Source: Bordetella parapertussis (lineage in GTDB: Bacteria; Pseudomonadota; Gammaproteobacteria; Burkholderiales; SG8-41). Taken from it: a stretch of 50,501 bases of DNA. The stretch lies in the NCBI GenBank assembly GCA_945901405.1, contig CAMDLH010000023.1, forward strand, positions 1-50,501. The letters run 5' to 3'. The position numbers and the translations under genes are program-made. The notes under the pieces are model-generated. The model was not told the origin of the DNA and searched no databases. It saw only the letters and a program-made list of their open reading frames with translations. Positions 39,961 through 48,621 of this stretch are shown in pieces. The first letter of the stretch is position 1; each line of letters begins with the position of its first letter.

Positions 39961-40887
39961 CTACGCCGCCGGCGCTTTACCACTCAAGAACGGCTTTAAC
40001 GCAGCCCAAATAAAATCATTCGCTGGCGTGGGGACGCCGTGTTCCCTTCCAAGCGCCCTGACTCGCCCGCCCAGCCACGGCAGTTCCAGGCGATTGCCCG
40101 CCATCAGATCGACGGCCATGGAGGGAATTACCATCGGTGGCGATGTTCGCGCGCGCGCGAGCCGCGCCTCCGCCTTCTGCGCGGGTATTGAAATGCCGGC
40201 CGCGCGCCCTGCCGCGACAACCTCGTTGAAAACGGCGGTGTAGAGTGCCCAGCAGTCATCATCCTTTTGTACCACCCCCATGGGTGACCGGAGCAGCGCG
40301 CACAGTGAGCTGTTCGCAACCAATCCGATGAATTTGTCCCACAGCAGAGCGCGGCCATCGGCGCCAATCTCGACTGAAATACCCGCTGCTCCGAATATCT
40401 CCTTCACCTTGAGCAGTCTGGCGGATTCATGGCCCTGCGCCTCGGCCACGGTGATTCCGTAATTGGGATTTCTTTGACGGATTACGCCGGGCTCCTCGAT
40501 AGCGGCGTTCATTGATGCGGAGCCGTAGGCAACGTGCTCCCATCCAAGCGCTTTGGCAAGCATCTCTGGCGCATCGATACCGTTTTGTACGGGAATGACG
40601 ACGGTGTTTTCGCCCAGCAGCGGCTTGAGCGTGGGCGCAATCGCTTCAACAGCCCACATCTTCGGGGTGACGATAACAACGTCACAGGCGCCAATTGCGC
40701 GCGGCTCGATCTCCGCTTGAAGTTCAACCACGAATCGGCCGCTCGGACCAATCACAGCCAGACCATTGCGCCTGATCGCGCTTAAGTGCCGTTCGGTTAC
40801 CAACAGACTGACATCGGCACCGGCCCGCCGCAACACCGCGGCAAGCAGGCCTCCTACGCCACCAGCACCCACCACGCAAACTTTCAT
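39961..40887 (-). CDS. ketopantoate reductase family protein
   Basis: A 308-residue protein with N-terminal NADP Rossmann motif MKVCVVGAGGVGGLLAAVLR, KPxW-like strand VVIVTPKMWAVEAIAP, PVQNGIDAPEMLAKALG (the QNG loop of PanE), a catalytic Lys in LLWDKFIGLVANSSLCALL, and MAVDLMAGNRLELPWLGGRV near the end. All fit PanE/ApbA, which reduces 2-dehydropantoate to pantoate for CoA synthesis. Many organisms have several such paralogues with unknown function, so the pathway is not certain. AGGGC precedes the ATG. It is divergent from the thioesterase gene. Confidence 0.85.
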   Translation of the reverse strand: MKVCVVGAGGVGGLLAAVLRRAGADVSLLVTERHLSAIRRNGLAVIGPSGRFVVELQAEIEPRAIGACDVVIVTPKMWAVEAIAPTLKPLLGENTVVIPVQNGIDAPEMLAKALGWEHVAYGSASMNAAIEEPGVIRQRNPNYGITVAEAQGHESARLLKVKEIFGAAGISVEIGADGRALLWDKFIGLVANSSLCALLRSPMGVVQKDDDCWALYTAVFNEVVAAGRAAGISIPAQKAEARLARARTSPPMVIPSMAVDLMAGNRLELPWLGGRVRALGREHGVPTPANDFIWAALKPFLSGKAPAA

Positions 40888-41051
40888 GGAAAGCCCTCTT
40901 GAAATGAAATTGCTCGTTTCTCGATCTTACGCTACGCTGACCTGCTCACCGGACGCGCAACTCCTGTACTTACCTCATTGATCTGCTATTCGCAAGCCCA
41001 ACAAAAGAACATCGATAAACTTTCAACCTTAAATTGCCAGGGAACCTGATC

Positions 41052-41555
41052 TTGCAACCCCGCCCAGACTTAGTGCATGCGATCGATACCATCAGTTACG
41101 ACGGTTTTACCGTAGCTCCGGAATATCTCGATCCGAACGGCCACATGAACGTCGGCTATTACTCGGTTTTGTTCGACAAAGCGCTCGATCTCCCATGGGA
41201 CATGCTGGGCCTGGGTTATGCCGGCATCAAAACAAGTAACCGTAGTTCGTTTGCGCTGGAAACCCACGTTACTTACCAGCGCGAGTTACGCGTGGGGGAT
41301 CCGATTGATTTTAATTTTCAGCTGCTGGACTTTGATGCAAAGCGCATACACTACTTCATGGCCATGCTGCACCGGCGCGAACGCTGGCTGGCGGCCACCT
41401 CCGAATCGATTTCGATTTGCATCGACATGGCGACCCGGCGCAGCACGGCCTGGCACGACGAGCAGATCGCGCGCCTGCGCTTGTTGCAACAGGCACATCA
41501 ACAACGCCCGCGGCCAGCGGAGGCCGGCCGCACCATCGGCATACGCAGGAAATAA
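41052..41555 (+). CDS. hotdog-fold acyl-CoA thioesterase (4-HBT type)
   Basis: A 167-residue protein. VAPEYLDPNGHMNVGYYSVL is the 4-hydroxybenzoyl-CoA thioesterase signature (Asp, Gly-His and the YY pair), followed by ALETHVTYQRELRVGDPIDF and RRERWLAATSESISICIDMA. It hydrolyses an acyl-CoA thioester in the cytoplasm; the acyl group is unknown. TTG at 41052 is preferred because GGGAACC precedes it; a TTG at 41034 is an alternative. The VOC gene follows 41 bases later, and the two may form an operon. Confidence 0.78.
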   Translation: MQPRPDLVHAIDTISYDGFTVAPEYLDPNGHMNVGYYSVLFDKALDLPWDMLGLGYAGIKTSNRSSFALETHVTYQRELRVGDPIDFNFQLLDFDAKRIHYFMAMLHRRERWLAATSESISICIDMATRRSTAWHDEQIARLRLLQQAHQQRPRPAEAGRTIGIRRK

Positions 41556-41596
41556 GCTCAGGTTTGGAATTTCACATCAAATATGGAAGCCCCAAC

Positions 41597-42070
41597 ATGA
41601 CAGCCATCAAAGCACTCGGGCTGGATCACGTCGTGCTGAGAGTTAAGGACGTGCCGCGAGCGCGCGCCTGGTATGCGGCTGTGCTCGGCTGCAAGGTTGA
41701 ACGCGTCCTGCCTTGCCTCGGGCTGACCCAACTGCGCGCGGGCGCGAGCCTGATTGATCTGGTCGACGTTAATGCGCCGGCCGGAAAATCCGGCGGCGCC
41801 CCCGCAGGCGCAAAGCGGCGCAACATGGATCATTTCTGTGTGCAGCTCGCTGAGTTTTCAGAGAAGAAGATCGTCGCTCACCTCAAACGCAAAGGGATCA
41901 AACCCGGCACCGTTGGCCGGCGCTACGGTGCGCTTGGCCACGGCCCTTCAATGTATCTGACGGACCCGGACGGCAACACCGTCGAACTCAAGGGGCCACC
42001 CGACGCTGATCAAGCCGAGAAAGTGCCGGATGCGATTTGGCCAGGGCGGCAGCGTAAGAAAACGTGGTGA
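41597..42070 (+). CDS. VOC-family (glyoxalase/dioxygenase-like) protein
   Basis: A 157-residue protein of two beta-alpha-beta-beta-beta units. The first has LGLDHVVLRVKDVPRARAWY with the metal His, the second has RRNMDHFCVQLAEFSEKKIV with another His, and SMYLTDPDGNTVELKGP holds the final Glu. This is the standard metal triad of glyoxalase I and ring-cleavage relatives. It may isomerise or lyse a small electrophile. GGAAGCCCC lies before the ATG at 41597, and the longer frame upstream is rejected because it runs through the thioesterase gene. Confidence 0.84.
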   Translation: MTAIKALGLDHVVLRVKDVPRARAWYAAVLGCKVERVLPCLGLTQLRAGASLIDLVDVNAPAGKSGGAPAGAKRRNMDHFCVQLAEFSEKKIVAHLKRKGIKPGTVGRRYGALGHGPSMYLTDPDGNTVELKGPPDADQAEKVPDAIWPGRQRKKTW

Positions 42071-42531
42071 GGGTGATTTTCCAAGGTGCCGTGGAATGGC
42101 TACTTTTTAAGTTTGCGATGACGAATTCCGGGAAATTTTAGAGAGTTGGTTGGTTGGCGGTTGGCCAATGGCGGAATTCGCTGGCCTTGCCGCATAGCCG
42201 TCGTTCGCGCGCTCTTATGCTTGAGGGGCATCATACGGGCAAGCAGATATGGCACCCTATGTCTAAAGGCTTTTCGATGCGCTAAACGAGGGATGTATGT
42301 GCTTTTGTAGGAAGGTTGAGCGCATAGTGCTGCTGCATTTCCCAGATGGGAGTAATCGAACATGCGCTAACAGCATTGCTGGCGGAAGCGATTTGCCGAC
42401 TACCGCTGTGATTGTGGCAAGTCGTCGCCGTCTCATGCTGGTAGGAGAAAACGGCCACTATGATATGACGTTTCTGTCTCTCACAAATCGGGCCAATAAG
42501 AGTAGAATGTTAGCGTGTGGAGACAATTTCG
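42071..42531. other. stretch without a convincing gene (left part of accessory segment)
   Basis: No family-like protein is visible on either strand in this 461-base stretch. Short open frames have no ribosome site and no recognisable composition. The base composition is lower in G and C than that of the flanking genes. This suggests a different origin or decayed DNA. Confidence 0.5.
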
Positions 42532-42810
42532 ATGTCAGTGAAAATGGATCCTATTGAACAGGCAATCAGGAAAAGGTTCGCGGAGGTTGGGAGTCCCGCC
42601 GTTATCCCGCTGCAACGAAAAGGGACGTTTCGCGCTAAGCTTGTGGAGGAAGGGGTGATTGTCGATAACCTCGGTAGTCTACCCTTGCTGCCGTGGGCTG
42701 CATTTGACGAGGCTGTGCGCGTTATTGTTCGGAATGGTGGCAGAGCATTGCGAGGAAATGCGATGCAGTCACACCTCGGTGACCCCGGGCTCCCGCTCGA
42801 TTCAGTGTAA
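42532..42810 (+). CDS. small hypothetical protein
   Basis: A 92-residue protein beginning MSVKMDPIEQAIRKRFAEVG. GGAG lies 9 bases before the ATG. The text looks like a real coding frame (balanced helix and strand pattern, GVIVDNLGSLPLLPWAAFDE), but I do not recognise the family. It precedes the zinc-finger/nuclease-like gene by 149 bases on the same strand. It could be a partner or antitoxin-like small protein, with no direct evidence for that. Confidence 0.5.
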   Translation: MSVKMDPIEQAIRKRFAEVGSPAVIPLQRKGTFRAKLVEEGVIVDNLGSLPLLPWAAFDEAVRVIVRNGGRALRGNAMQSHLGDPGLPLDSV

Positions 42811-42959
42811 CGGCACGTAGCGCATTCCGTATATGGAAGGCAATCGGGCGACACTGTATTTCGTCGAATCTCACCGATGGCAGCGATTCTCCTGTGGGCG
42901 GGAATATGCCATGCCAAGCCGCGAGAACTCGTGATTGCATCTGGTAAGAAAGCCCCGCT

Positions 42960-43649
42960 ATGACGATCCGATCGACAATTCTCGCAGCGCTACAGAAGTC
43001 TGATGGCCTTTGTGATGACTGCCTATCGGAAGTTACAGCGACTTTGCCGCGTCAATCGATCAACACTTGTTGTCGTGACTTGCATGTAAGCATGCTCCTC
43101 GGGCGTCCACGCGAAACTTGTCCGCGATGTGGCCGGATAAAATTAGTTAATCGTTTAAGCACCTCCACCACACAGCCAGGCACCGCGACAAGTGTTGTGA
43201 TCACAATCCCGGAGTCCAACGGTTCTTCAAATCATCGTCCCTGGTATTGGGAAGGTAATGTTCAGGAAAAGATCATTCATTTCCTGAAATCGCTGGACTG
43301 CACCGTGCATTCGTCTTCAGATACGGCAACTCGGCAACAGGGGAAAGACATAGTCGCGGTCGAGCGCGATGGCCGTACACTGTGGGTGACCGTCAAAGGA
43401 TTTCCAGAGAAAAGCAAAAACGTTCAAGCTAGGCACTGGTTCGCCGGAGCGCTCCTTGATCTTGCACGATATAAGGATGAGAATGCAAATGCATCCTTGG
43501 CTATGGGGCTGCCGCACGGATTCTCCACGTATGAGGGGTTAATAAGACGTACAGACGCCGTAAGGAAATTTCTTGGCTACTCTGTGTATTGGGTGCGCTC
43601 TGACGGAACAGTAATTTGCGATGAGCCGATCCAAGTTATTGCACGTTAA
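42960..43649 (+). CDS. predicted zinc-ribbon protein with PD-(D/E)XK-like nuclease domain
   Basis: A 229-residue protein. The N-terminal third has Cys pairs LCDDCLSE, NTCCRDL and CPRCGRIKLV, which look like a zinc-binding, winged-helix-like DNA-recognition unit. The C-terminal part begins WYWEGNVQEKIIHFLKSLDC and has ATRQQGKDIVAVERDGRTLW VTVKG (split here), where Asp and Lys are placed as in restriction-endonuclease folds. The middle acid is not clear: VTVK stands where (D/E)xK is expected. HWFAGALLDLARY and YSVYWVRSDGTV complete the fold. It may be a defence or DNA-repair nuclease, or a degenerate one. This is inference from fold motifs. Confidence 0.6.
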   Translation: MTIRSTILAALQKSDGLCDDCLSEVTATLPRQSINTCCRDLHVSMLLGRPRETCPRCGRIKLVNRLSTSTTQPGTATSVVITIPESNGSSNHRPWYWEGNVQEKIIHFLKSLDCTVHSSSDTATRQQGKDIVAVERDGRTLWVTVKGFPEKSKNVQARHWFAGALLDLARYKDENANASLAMGLPHGFSTYEGLIRRTDAVRKFLGYSVYWVRSDGTVICDEPIQVIAR

Positions 43650-44251
43650 CTGCACAATCGACAGCGACACTTACTCCGTGGCGTTACGTGCGCCGATTAG
43701 TGCGCATTATCGCGAACGTTGAGAAGCCGCTTCCCAATTCCACCAACTTCCGGTTAGGGTCGCGAGTGAACATTCTCTGGCATTGAATTTGCGACCTTAC
43801 ACTATTGGCATTTTGAAAACATTTTCATAATTGCCAGAAGCGGGCGATCAGCACAGCCCATCGGTTTCCAGAAACCTGATTTTCCGAAGTTGGTATCGAG
43901 GAGGCGGCTATCATCGCGAGAATCGTCGCCAACTTGGAGCAGAAAGACTCCGATGCGCAACGCGCCCGAGGGCCGCAAGAACGGGCCCCTCCGGTGAGGA
44001 TTCGATGATGCTGGTGGTGCAAAGTAGTCTCAAGCGCCAGCGCAATTCCGGTTGCTCGACGCGAAACAGATATTTATCCTGCCTATGCGTCGAGTCGCTG
44101 GGGGGCTATGCCGTGCTCATGCTGACTGGCCCCGGGCCGTGCAGGCATTGCGCGCGCCTCGCCGCCGGGGTTGCAACACCGCGATCCCTGGCGGATCATA
44201 GACACCGCAAATGCCGCGTGTGGGAATAACCTGAACCAGGGAGGGATCATC
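43650..44251. other. stretch without a convincing gene (right part of accessory segment)
   Basis: About 600 bases without a supported gene. A plus-strand frame near 43910-44000 (EEAAIIARIVANLEQKDSDA) looks like a short piece of a real protein, but it has no start and no recognisable relatives. GC content rises toward the TauD gene. The 3' end holds GGGAGGG, the ribosome site of the TauD gene. Confidence 0.45.
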
Positions 44252-45142
44252 ATGACAGTCGAGTTGCGAGCGTTAGGTCCGTCGTTCGGCGCCGAGGTTA
44301 GCGGGATCGATCTCAGCCAACCGATGGATGCCGGCAGTGTGCGTACGATCTGGGATGCGATTAACCACTACGCGGTTCTGGTGTTTCGCGAGCAGCGCCT
44401 GAGCGATACGCAGTTGCGTGATTTCGCCGCTGAATTTGGCCCGCTGGAAATTGGCCGCGGGGCGCTCCAGGGCGGCAAGCGGCGCCTCGCGCTGCCGCAG
44501 ATCGGAGACATCTCGAACCTGGACGAGGAGAATCGCGTCCGCGCCCTTGATGACAGGCGCCGTCTGGACAGCCTGGGCAATCGCCTGTGGCACACCGATG
44601 CGTCGTACATGCCGGTGCCGGTGGTGCTTGGCATGCTGCACGCTGTCGCGGTGCCTCCGGCATCGGCGCTGGGTGGCGGGGAGACCGAATTCGCCGACAT
44701 GCGTGCCGCTTATGATGCGCTGCCGGAAACGATGAAGGCGGAAATCGACGGGCTGGTTGTGGAGCACGACATATTCTGGTCACGCGGCCAGATCGGGTTC
44801 ACCGAATTTCCACCGGGAGAACGCGAAAAATATCCGCCGTCGCCGCAGCGTCTGGTGCGGCGGCATGCATACTCACGGCGCAAAACGCTTTACCTCTCCG
44901 CGCATGCATCGCACATCGTCGGCTGGCCGGTGGCCGACGGGCGTCTGCTGCTGTGGGATCTCACTGCGCACGCGACGCAGAACCGGTTCGTCTACAGCCA
45001 TCGCTGGCGGGCCGGTGATGTGGTCATCTGGGACAATCGCTGCACCATGCATCGCGGCCGGGCGCACGACGAGTCGCAAGCGCGCGATTTGCGGCGTGCG
45101 ACGACATTGGATACCGGCTCGACCCTCGAACAGGCGGCGTAA
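44252..45142 (+). CDS. TauD/TfdA-family Fe(II)/2-oxoglutarate dioxygenase
   Basis: A 296-residue cytoplasmic dioxygenase. The iron ligands are His and Asp in NRLWHTDASYMPVPVV and the distal His in WDNRCTMHRGRAHDESQA; the Arg that binds 2-oxoglutarate is in ARDLRRATTLD. The entry motif ALGPSFGAEVSGIDLSQPMD is standard. It hydroxylates a substrate such as taurine, a sulfonate, or an aryloxyacetate, with cleavage of a C-S or C-O bond. It is preceded by a good GGGAGGG. It stands alone, with no sulfonate transporter next to it. Confidence 0.88.
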   Translation: MTVELRALGPSFGAEVSGIDLSQPMDAGSVRTIWDAINHYAVLVFREQRLSDTQLRDFAAEFGPLEIGRGALQGGKRRLALPQIGDISNLDEENRVRALDDRRRLDSLGNRLWHTDASYMPVPVVLGMLHAVAVPPASALGGGETEFADMRAAYDALPETMKAEIDGLVVEHDIFWSRGQIGFTEFPPGEREKYPPSPQRLVRRHAYSRRKTLYLSAHASHIVGWPVADGRLLLWDLTAHATQNRFVYSHRWRAGDVVIWDNRCTMHRGRAHDESQARDLRRATTLDTGSTLEQAA

Positions 45143-45221
45143 TAGCACGATGGCACGGACGCCAGAGCGCGGAGGATGGCGATGCGCCGGTTATCGCGGC
45201 GCGGGTAGGTGCACCCAGGCG

Positions 45222-46604
45222 TTAGCGGTATCCTCGCGACGCCTGTTCCGCGGCGCGCACATTGCTGGTTGGATTCGGGTTGCCTTCCACGCCGACGTTG
45301 CCGGTGTTGCCGTCGAGCCAGTAGCGCCCGGGGTTGACCACCTGGCGGAACAAGGTTTGCCACTGCATTTGTTCAACGCTGTTGATGTGGCGGCCATTGA
45401 GGAATATTCCCGTGTTGCCGTTCGATGCGTTCGCGGGCGGATGGCCGTAGCCGTGGCCGGTGCGGATCTGGCCGATCGGCTCACGTCCCCAGAAACCGTA
45501 CAGGCCGCTCACCGGGTCATACCAATAGCGGCCAGGTTGCACTACGGTGTTATACATGGCCTGATGCTGTTGTAATTCCCGTGGCGTCATCTCGCGGCCG
45601 TTCACGAATACGTTGGTGCGCGGAATTTCCGGCGGCGGTGCTGGTATCACGGCTGGAGCAGGAACTGGGGCCGGTGCGGCAACCGGCACGGGAGCCGGGG
45701 CGGGCGCCACTACTACTTCGGGCGCTTGCACTTTTTTCGGCGGCGCGGGCGTGGGCGTCGCTAGTGCCGCCGGTGCCGCGGGCACAGCCTTGGGCGCGTC
45801 GGGTAGCGCGACGACCGCGGGCTCGGCCTTGGGCGCGGGTTTGGCGGTATTGTCCTTGTTGCCGCTACCGACCATCAGAATCGCCGCGAGTCCCAGCATC
45901 ACAAATGCCGCCGCCATGGCGCCCGCGATGATGGTCCAGGTATTCGGCGATCTTGCAGGCGGTGGCGCGGGGGCAGGTGCGATTTGTGGCGTGGGTTGCG
46001 GTGTGGGTTGCGGCGCGGGATCAACCACGACCGCCGGGGCCGCATCGTCTTGCGCGCCGCCCACCGACACTTCATACAACTCATGCTCGCGCACATGCTT
46101 GTCCTCGCGCGCGCCGATGAAGCGAAAGAGCTGGCTGTATTCCTGGGTGAGCCGCGACACCACTTCGTAGTACGAGCGGGACACGAGGATTTGATTCGAC
46201 TGAGCGAACGACATCACGCGCTGCGCGACATTGATGCCGTCGCCGACGATGTTCGGATTGCCGTTCAGATCGCGCATCACCTTCACCGGCCCCAGGTTGA
46301 TGCCGATGCGCACCTTCAACTCGGGTACCGCGGCCTCGGTGGCGAAATCGTTGCGGATGCTGTTGGTGACAAAAAGCGCGTCTTCCGGGTCGCCCAGAAA
46401 GCACAGCGCCGCGCCGTCGCCGGTATCCAGAATGATGCGGTCCGAATTGGCGACGTTTTCCAGGCCCTTCGCGACGATCTCGTTAAAGCGGCTCTTGATG
46501 GCGAGCTGGCGCGAAACGGGTTTTTTCGAATACTCGATGATGTCGATAAACACCACTGCGCACATGAAGGTACGGTTGCCGGGCCCTTGCGAAGAGTGTT
46601 CCAT
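45222..46604 (-). CDS. nucleotidyl-cyclase-domain membrane protein with repeated C-terminal domain
   Basis: A protein of 460 residues. The N-terminal part is a class III adenylate/guanylate cyclase domain: metal Asp21 in AVVFIDIIEYSKK, second metal Asp63 in LDTGDGAALCFLG, and Asn125/Arg129 in GINVAQRV. The base-selecting Lys and Asp positions appear to be Leu59 and Asn118. The cyclase part is followed by a Pro-rich linker, a single membrane helix (about 222-245), a long Ala/Pro linker and a C-terminal domain with two copies of F-x-N-G-R ... P-G-R-Y-W-x-D (about 331-361 and 400-430). The C-terminus faces the periplasm. I know no standard domain for the repeat; Trp-Tyr-rich motifs may bind a surface ligand. 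Confidence 0.8.
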   Translation of the reverse strand: MEHSSQGPGNRTFMCAVVFIDIIEYSKKPVSRQLAIKSRFNEIVAKGLENVANSDRIILDTGDGAALCFLGDPEDALFVTNSIRNDFATEAAVPELKVRIGINLGPVKVMRDLNGNPNIVGDGINVAQRVMSFAQSNQILVSRSYYEVVSRLTQEYSQLFRFIGAREDKHVREHELYEVSVGGAQDDAAPAVVVDPAPQPTPQPTPQIAPAPAPPPARSPNTWTIIAGAMAAAFVMLGLAAILMVGSGNKDNTAKPAPKAEPAVVALPDAPKAVPAAPAALATPTPAPPKKVQAPEVVVAPAPAPVPVAAPAPVPAPAVIPAPPPEIPRTNVFVNGREMTPRELQQHQAMYNTVVQPGRYWYDPVSGLYGFWGREPIGQIRTGHGYGHPPANASNGNTGIFLNGRHINSVEQMQWQTLFRQVVNPGRYWLDGNTGNVGVEGNPNPTSNVRAAEQASRGYR

Positions 46605-46635
46605 GCCTGCGAGTTTAGCGCGAATTCACCAACGG

Positions 46636-47325
46636 TCAGTATCCGCAAAGCGCATGGCCGAACACTTGTTTGCCATGGCGGATTTCGGTGATGCGCCCGC
46701 CGCTGACATTGTGCACGACGGCCTGGTCGGGTTCGCCGTTGTTCCAGCGCACGTGTATCGGCGCGCCGACCTGGACGGCGGTGACCGTGTAGCTGCCGCC
46801 GTCTCCGCCGCCGCTGCCGTAGCCCTGGCCGGCGGTGCCGCTAAAACTGGATTCGCTGCCGCTGCCGAAGCGCCCGCGGCCGTCAAAGGTGACGCGCGTG
46901 GTGGATGAATAGCTGCTGGAGCCGCTGGTGCTGCCGCGCCAGCCGCACATCGTGCCCTGCAGTGCAGCGTTCATTGCCCCGCCGCCGGGTGTACCAGGTG
47001 CGCCCGGCGCGCCTTGCACAGGTCCGCCCGCGCCACGCACGCAGTTGGTGCGCGTGCCGTCGGGGTTGGCGATGGCCAGTTGATTGCCGGACACCTGATA
47101 GCGGTATTGCGTGGGGAAGCCATTCACCAGAGCAGTGATGACGTTGCCTTGAACCATGTACTGCGTGGTGTCGCCGTTGAAAGTAAGCTGATTGGCATTA
47201 TCGAAACTGAGCGAGGCCGCGCCTTGCGGCGTTTGACATTGCCACGCGCCGAGCAGCGCGGTCTGCTGGGCGCCTGCAGCCCCTGCGGCGAGTAATAGCG
47301 TGAATGCGAGTATGAATTTGGGCAT
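46636..47325 (-). CDS. exported Gly/Ser-rich protein of unknown function
   Basis: A 229-residue protein with signal peptide MPKFILAFTLLLAAGAAGAQ. The first half, LGAWQCQTPQGAASLSFDNA, YMVQGNVITALVNGFPTQYR and YQVSGNQLAIANPDGTRTNC, resembles a small beta-barrel lipocalin-like unit. A collagen-like linker rich in Gly, Ala and Pro follows. The second half has FDGRGRFGSGSESSFSG and IHVRWNNGEPDQAVVHNVSG. I do not recognise the family. It lies 31 bases upstream of the cyclase gene on the same strand and may share its transcript and the same surface location. Confidence 0.65.
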   Translation of the reverse strand: MPKFILAFTLLLAAGAAGAQQTALLGAWQCQTPQGAASLSFDNANQLTFNGDTTQYMVQGNVITALVNGFPTQYRYQVSGNQLAIANPDGTRTNCVRGAGGPVQGAPGAPGTPGGGAMNAALQGTMCGWRGSTSGSSSYSSTTRVTFDGRGRFGSGSESSFSGTAGQGYGSGGGDGGSYTVTAVQVGAPIHVRWNNGEPDQAVVHNVSGGRITEIRHGKQVFGHALCGY

Positions 47326-47380
47326 GGCGGCCCCTCCATGAATGATCCATGGCGCATTATCCTACGCGTTTGCGCGGTTC

Positions 47381-48502
47381 TCAATGCCGTGCGCGGCTGG
47401 CTTCGATTTGCGCCTTGAGGTAGCGGGCAGCGAAGTCGACCTCTGCCTCGGTATTAAAGCGCCCGACGCTGATGCGCATCACGGTGTCGGCGGGTTCGGT
47501 TCCCAGCGCGGCGAGCACATGCGAGGCATGCCCGGTCTCGCAGGCGGAGGCCGACGAGATCGCCACTTCGGTCAATGCGGTCAACGGCAAGTCGCAGTTG
47601 GCGATGCCGATGTTCAGGTTGTGCGCGATGCGCTGGTCAAAATCACCGTTCAGATGCACGCCGTCAATGACGCGCAGCGCATTCCACAGTTGGTCGCGCA
47701 GCGCGCGCATGCGCGGCACTTCCGCGGTCATCTCTTCTCGCGCGAGACGGAACGCTTCGCCAATACCGGCGATTTGATGCGTGGGTAGCGTGCCCGATCG
47801 GTAGCCGCGCTCGTGCCCTCCGCCGTGGATTTGCGCATCGAGTTTCACGTGCGGCGCGCTACGAACATAGAGCGCGCCGATGCCCTTGGGGCCGTAGGTT
47901 TTGTGCGCGGTAAGCGACATCAGATCGATGGGCAAGTTCGCCAGATCGATTTCGATCTTGCCAGTGGCCTGCGCGGCATCGACATGAAAAATGACTTCGC
48001 GCTCGCGGCACAGCGCACCGAGTGCGGCAACATCGTGAATCACGCCGATCTCGTTGTTGACCAGCATGAGCGACGCGAGCACGGTGTCGCGGCGCAAGGC
48101 GGCCTCAAATATCTCTAATGAAATCAATCCCTTACGATCAGGCGTGATTGTGGTGAGCGCAAAGCCCTGCTGCTCCAGCCACTTCATCGTATCGAGCGTG
48201 GCCTTGTGTTCGGTCGCTATGGTGACGAGATGCTTGCCACGCTGCTGATTCGCGAACGCAATTCCTTTCAGTGCAAGATTGGTTGATTCGGTCGCACCCG
48301 AGGTCCACACGATTTCGTTCGGACTCGCGTTGAGCAGGGCAGCAACATGCTCGCGTGCATGCTCCACCGCGCGTGCGGCCGTTTGGCCAAACGCATGCGT
48401 GCCGCTTGCCGGGTTGCCGAACTGCTCGCGCAGATACGGCAGCATGGCATCGACCACGCGCGGATCGATGGGAGTGGTGGCGGCGTTGTCTAAGTAAATC
48501 AT
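47381..48502 (-). CDS. cysteine desulfurase (NifS/IscS type)
   Basis: A 373-residue PLP enzyme. MIYLDNAATTPIDPRVVDAM is the N-terminal signature; the PLP lysine lies in LMSLTAHKTYGPKGIGALYV, and the catalytic Cys is in VAISSASACETGHASHVLAAL. The active Cys and loop are of the short-loop group I type. It transfers sulfur from cysteine for iron-sulfur cluster or cofactor assembly. I chose ATG 48502; the longer frame upstream overlaps the inverted repeat and has no ribosome site. No isc or suf scaffold gene lies next to it. It might serve the many Fe-S enzymes in this region, or simply be the housekeeping copy. Confidence 0.88.
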   Translation of the reverse strand: MIYLDNAATTPIDPRVVDAMLPYLREQFGNPASGTHAFGQTAARAVEHAREHVAALLNASPNEIVWTSGATESTNLALKGIAFANQQRGKHLVTIATEHKATLDTMKWLEQQGFALTTITPDRKGLISLEIFEAALRRDTVLASLMLVNNEIGVIHDVAALGALCREREVIFHVDAAQATGKIEIDLANLPIDLMSLTAHKTYGPKGIGALYVRSAPHVKLDAQIHGGGHERGYRSGTLPTHQIAGIGEAFRLAREEMTAEVPRMRALRDQLWNALRVIDGVHLNGDFDQRIAHNLNIGIANCDLPLTALTEVAISSASACETGHASHVLAALGTEPADTVMRISVGRFNTEAEVDFAARYLKAQIEASRARH

Positions 48503-48506
48503 TTTG

Positions 48507-48621
48507 GAGTGAGGCGTTAGGCGTGAGGAGTTAGGCGTAGGGCATGGGTCGTGAAGTGTGTGGCGGGAAAGGTGACCGACCAAGACTCTGGGTTTTACGC
48601 CTCACGCCTCACTCCTCACTC
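48507..48621. repeat. inverted repeat of GAGTGAGGCGTTAGGCGTGA type
   Basis: GAGTGAGGCGTTAGGCGTGA (48507-48526, continuing GGAGTTAGGCGTA) is complementary to TACGCCTCACGCCTCACTCC and TCACTC at 48596-48621. The right arm runs into the stop codon of the Bug gene at 48616, so it supplies that gene's last codons. Confidence 0.75.

Noticed and set aside
42297..42557. A small gene upstream of the hypothetical gene at 42532
   Set aside because: It overlaps that gene, has no ribosome site and shows no recognisable pattern.
43831..44229. A protein-coding frame in the sparse region before the TauD gene
   Set aside because: No ribosome site, no domain pattern, and composition typical of chance frames in this GC range.
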